From Xanthomonas sp. F10 (GTDB taxonomy: Bacteria; Pseudomonadota; Gammaproteobacteria; Xanthomonadales; Xanthomonadaceae): DNA of 64,000 bases. The translations under genes and the position numbers were made by a program. The notes below the pieces were generated by a model. That model made no database searches. It was given only the letters and a program-made list of their open reading frames with translations, and was not told the origin of the DNA. Where the stretch lies: the NCBI RefSeq assembly GCF_014206815.1, contig NZ_JACHNP010000002.1, positions 372,001-436,000 on the forward strand, given 5' to 3'. Of the stretch, positions 63,891 through 64,000 are shown in pieces; position 1 is the stretch's first letter, and every line of letters begins with the position of its first letter.

Positions 63891-64000
63891 ATGACCCAGC
63901 CCAGCGCACGCTCCATTCCCTTGCAGGTCCTTTCCGGCGATAGCGCGTCCGCGCCGCTGCAGACCGGCGTCAAGCAGTTGGGCGGCGACAAGATCGCGCG
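63891..64000 (+). CDS. lipA: Lipoyl synthase LipA (5' part only)
   Basis: The frame begins MTQPSARSIPLQVLSGDSAS and continues APLQTGVKQLGGDKIA to the end of the window. This N-terminus matches Xanthomonas LipA, the radical-SAM enzyme that inserts two sulfurs into octanoyl groups, and the position after lipB supports this. The iron-sulfur motifs lie beyond the window. Confidence 0.92.
   Translation, partial: MTQPSARSIPLQVLSGDSASAPLQTGVKQLGGDKIA

Overview
This 64 kb window is high-GC, densely coded chromosomal DNA from a gammaproteobacterium of the Xanthomonadaceae, most likely a Xanthomonas. The evidence is the gene order (lptM-dapF-DUF484-xerC-hslVU, mreBCD-mrdA-rodA-mltB-rlpA-dacC-lipBA, algR-hemC), the close family resemblance of OpgH, XerC, HslU and LipA to Xanthomonas proteins as I remember them, a GH28 polygalacturonase, and many GTAG-headed palindromic repeats like those of Stenotrophomonas/Xanthomonas. 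OpgH is fairly divergent from the X. campestris protein I recall, so an early-branching (sacchari/translucens-like) Xanthomonas is possible; this is inference. I saw no tRNA, rRNA, CRISPR array, phage or insertion sequence.

Layout. 0-3 kb: small hypothetical protein, a divergent receiver/sensor-kinase pair and an isochorismatase-like hydrolase. 3-8 kb: osmoregulated glucan synthase opgH, a carboxylesterase, algR-like regulator and hemC. 8-19 kb: DUF481 outer-membrane protein, WYL and HxlR regulators, a lipocalin, two exported S9 peptidases, a frameshifted GNAT acetyltransferase, an aminotransferase and a DUF454 protein. 19-24.5 kb: lptM-dapF-DUF484-xerC-DUF3079-hslV-hslU. 24.8-34.5 kb: DUF2252 protein, DUF1624 membrane protein, a yeast-type cytosine deaminase, ubiE with a decayed copy of its 3' end, an M1 aminopeptidase, a cupin, an alpha/beta hydrolase, a lipoprotein and a HAD phosphatase.

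34.6-46.4 kb is the most distinctive block. A methanol-dehydrogenase-family (XoxF-like) PQQ dehydrogenase carries the Asp-Tyr-Asp signature of lanthanide-dependent enzymes. It is followed by a MoxJ/XoxJ-type binding protein fused to ankyrin repeats, a cytochrome c, a YVTN beta-propeller protein, a class III (formaldehyde-type) alcohol dehydrogenase and a TonB-dependent receptor, then a convergent AcoR-type sigma-54 activator. The first four proteins all have lipoprotein signals and Ala/Pro linkers, so I read this as a membrane-anchored periplasmic alcohol-oxidation chain, possibly lanthanide-dependent with its own outer-membrane receptor. A sigma-54-like promoter and a palindrome lie upstream.

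46.7-64 kb: an adenosine-kinase-like PfkB kinase, the rod-shape cluster mreB-mreC-mreD-mrdA-rodA, a VirJ/AcvB-family protein overlapping a GH28 polygalacturonase, then mltB, rlpA and dacC, an LpxR-like lipid A deacylase, and ybeD-lipB-lipA (lipA is cut by the window end).

Two repeat families recur. One is a REP-like 23-base palindrome, often as inverted pairs. The other has arms of repeated GGGATTCGGG-like units around a 30-170 base core; two GC-rich versions sit in frame inside xerC and mreC, and one arm forms the apparent start of hslU.
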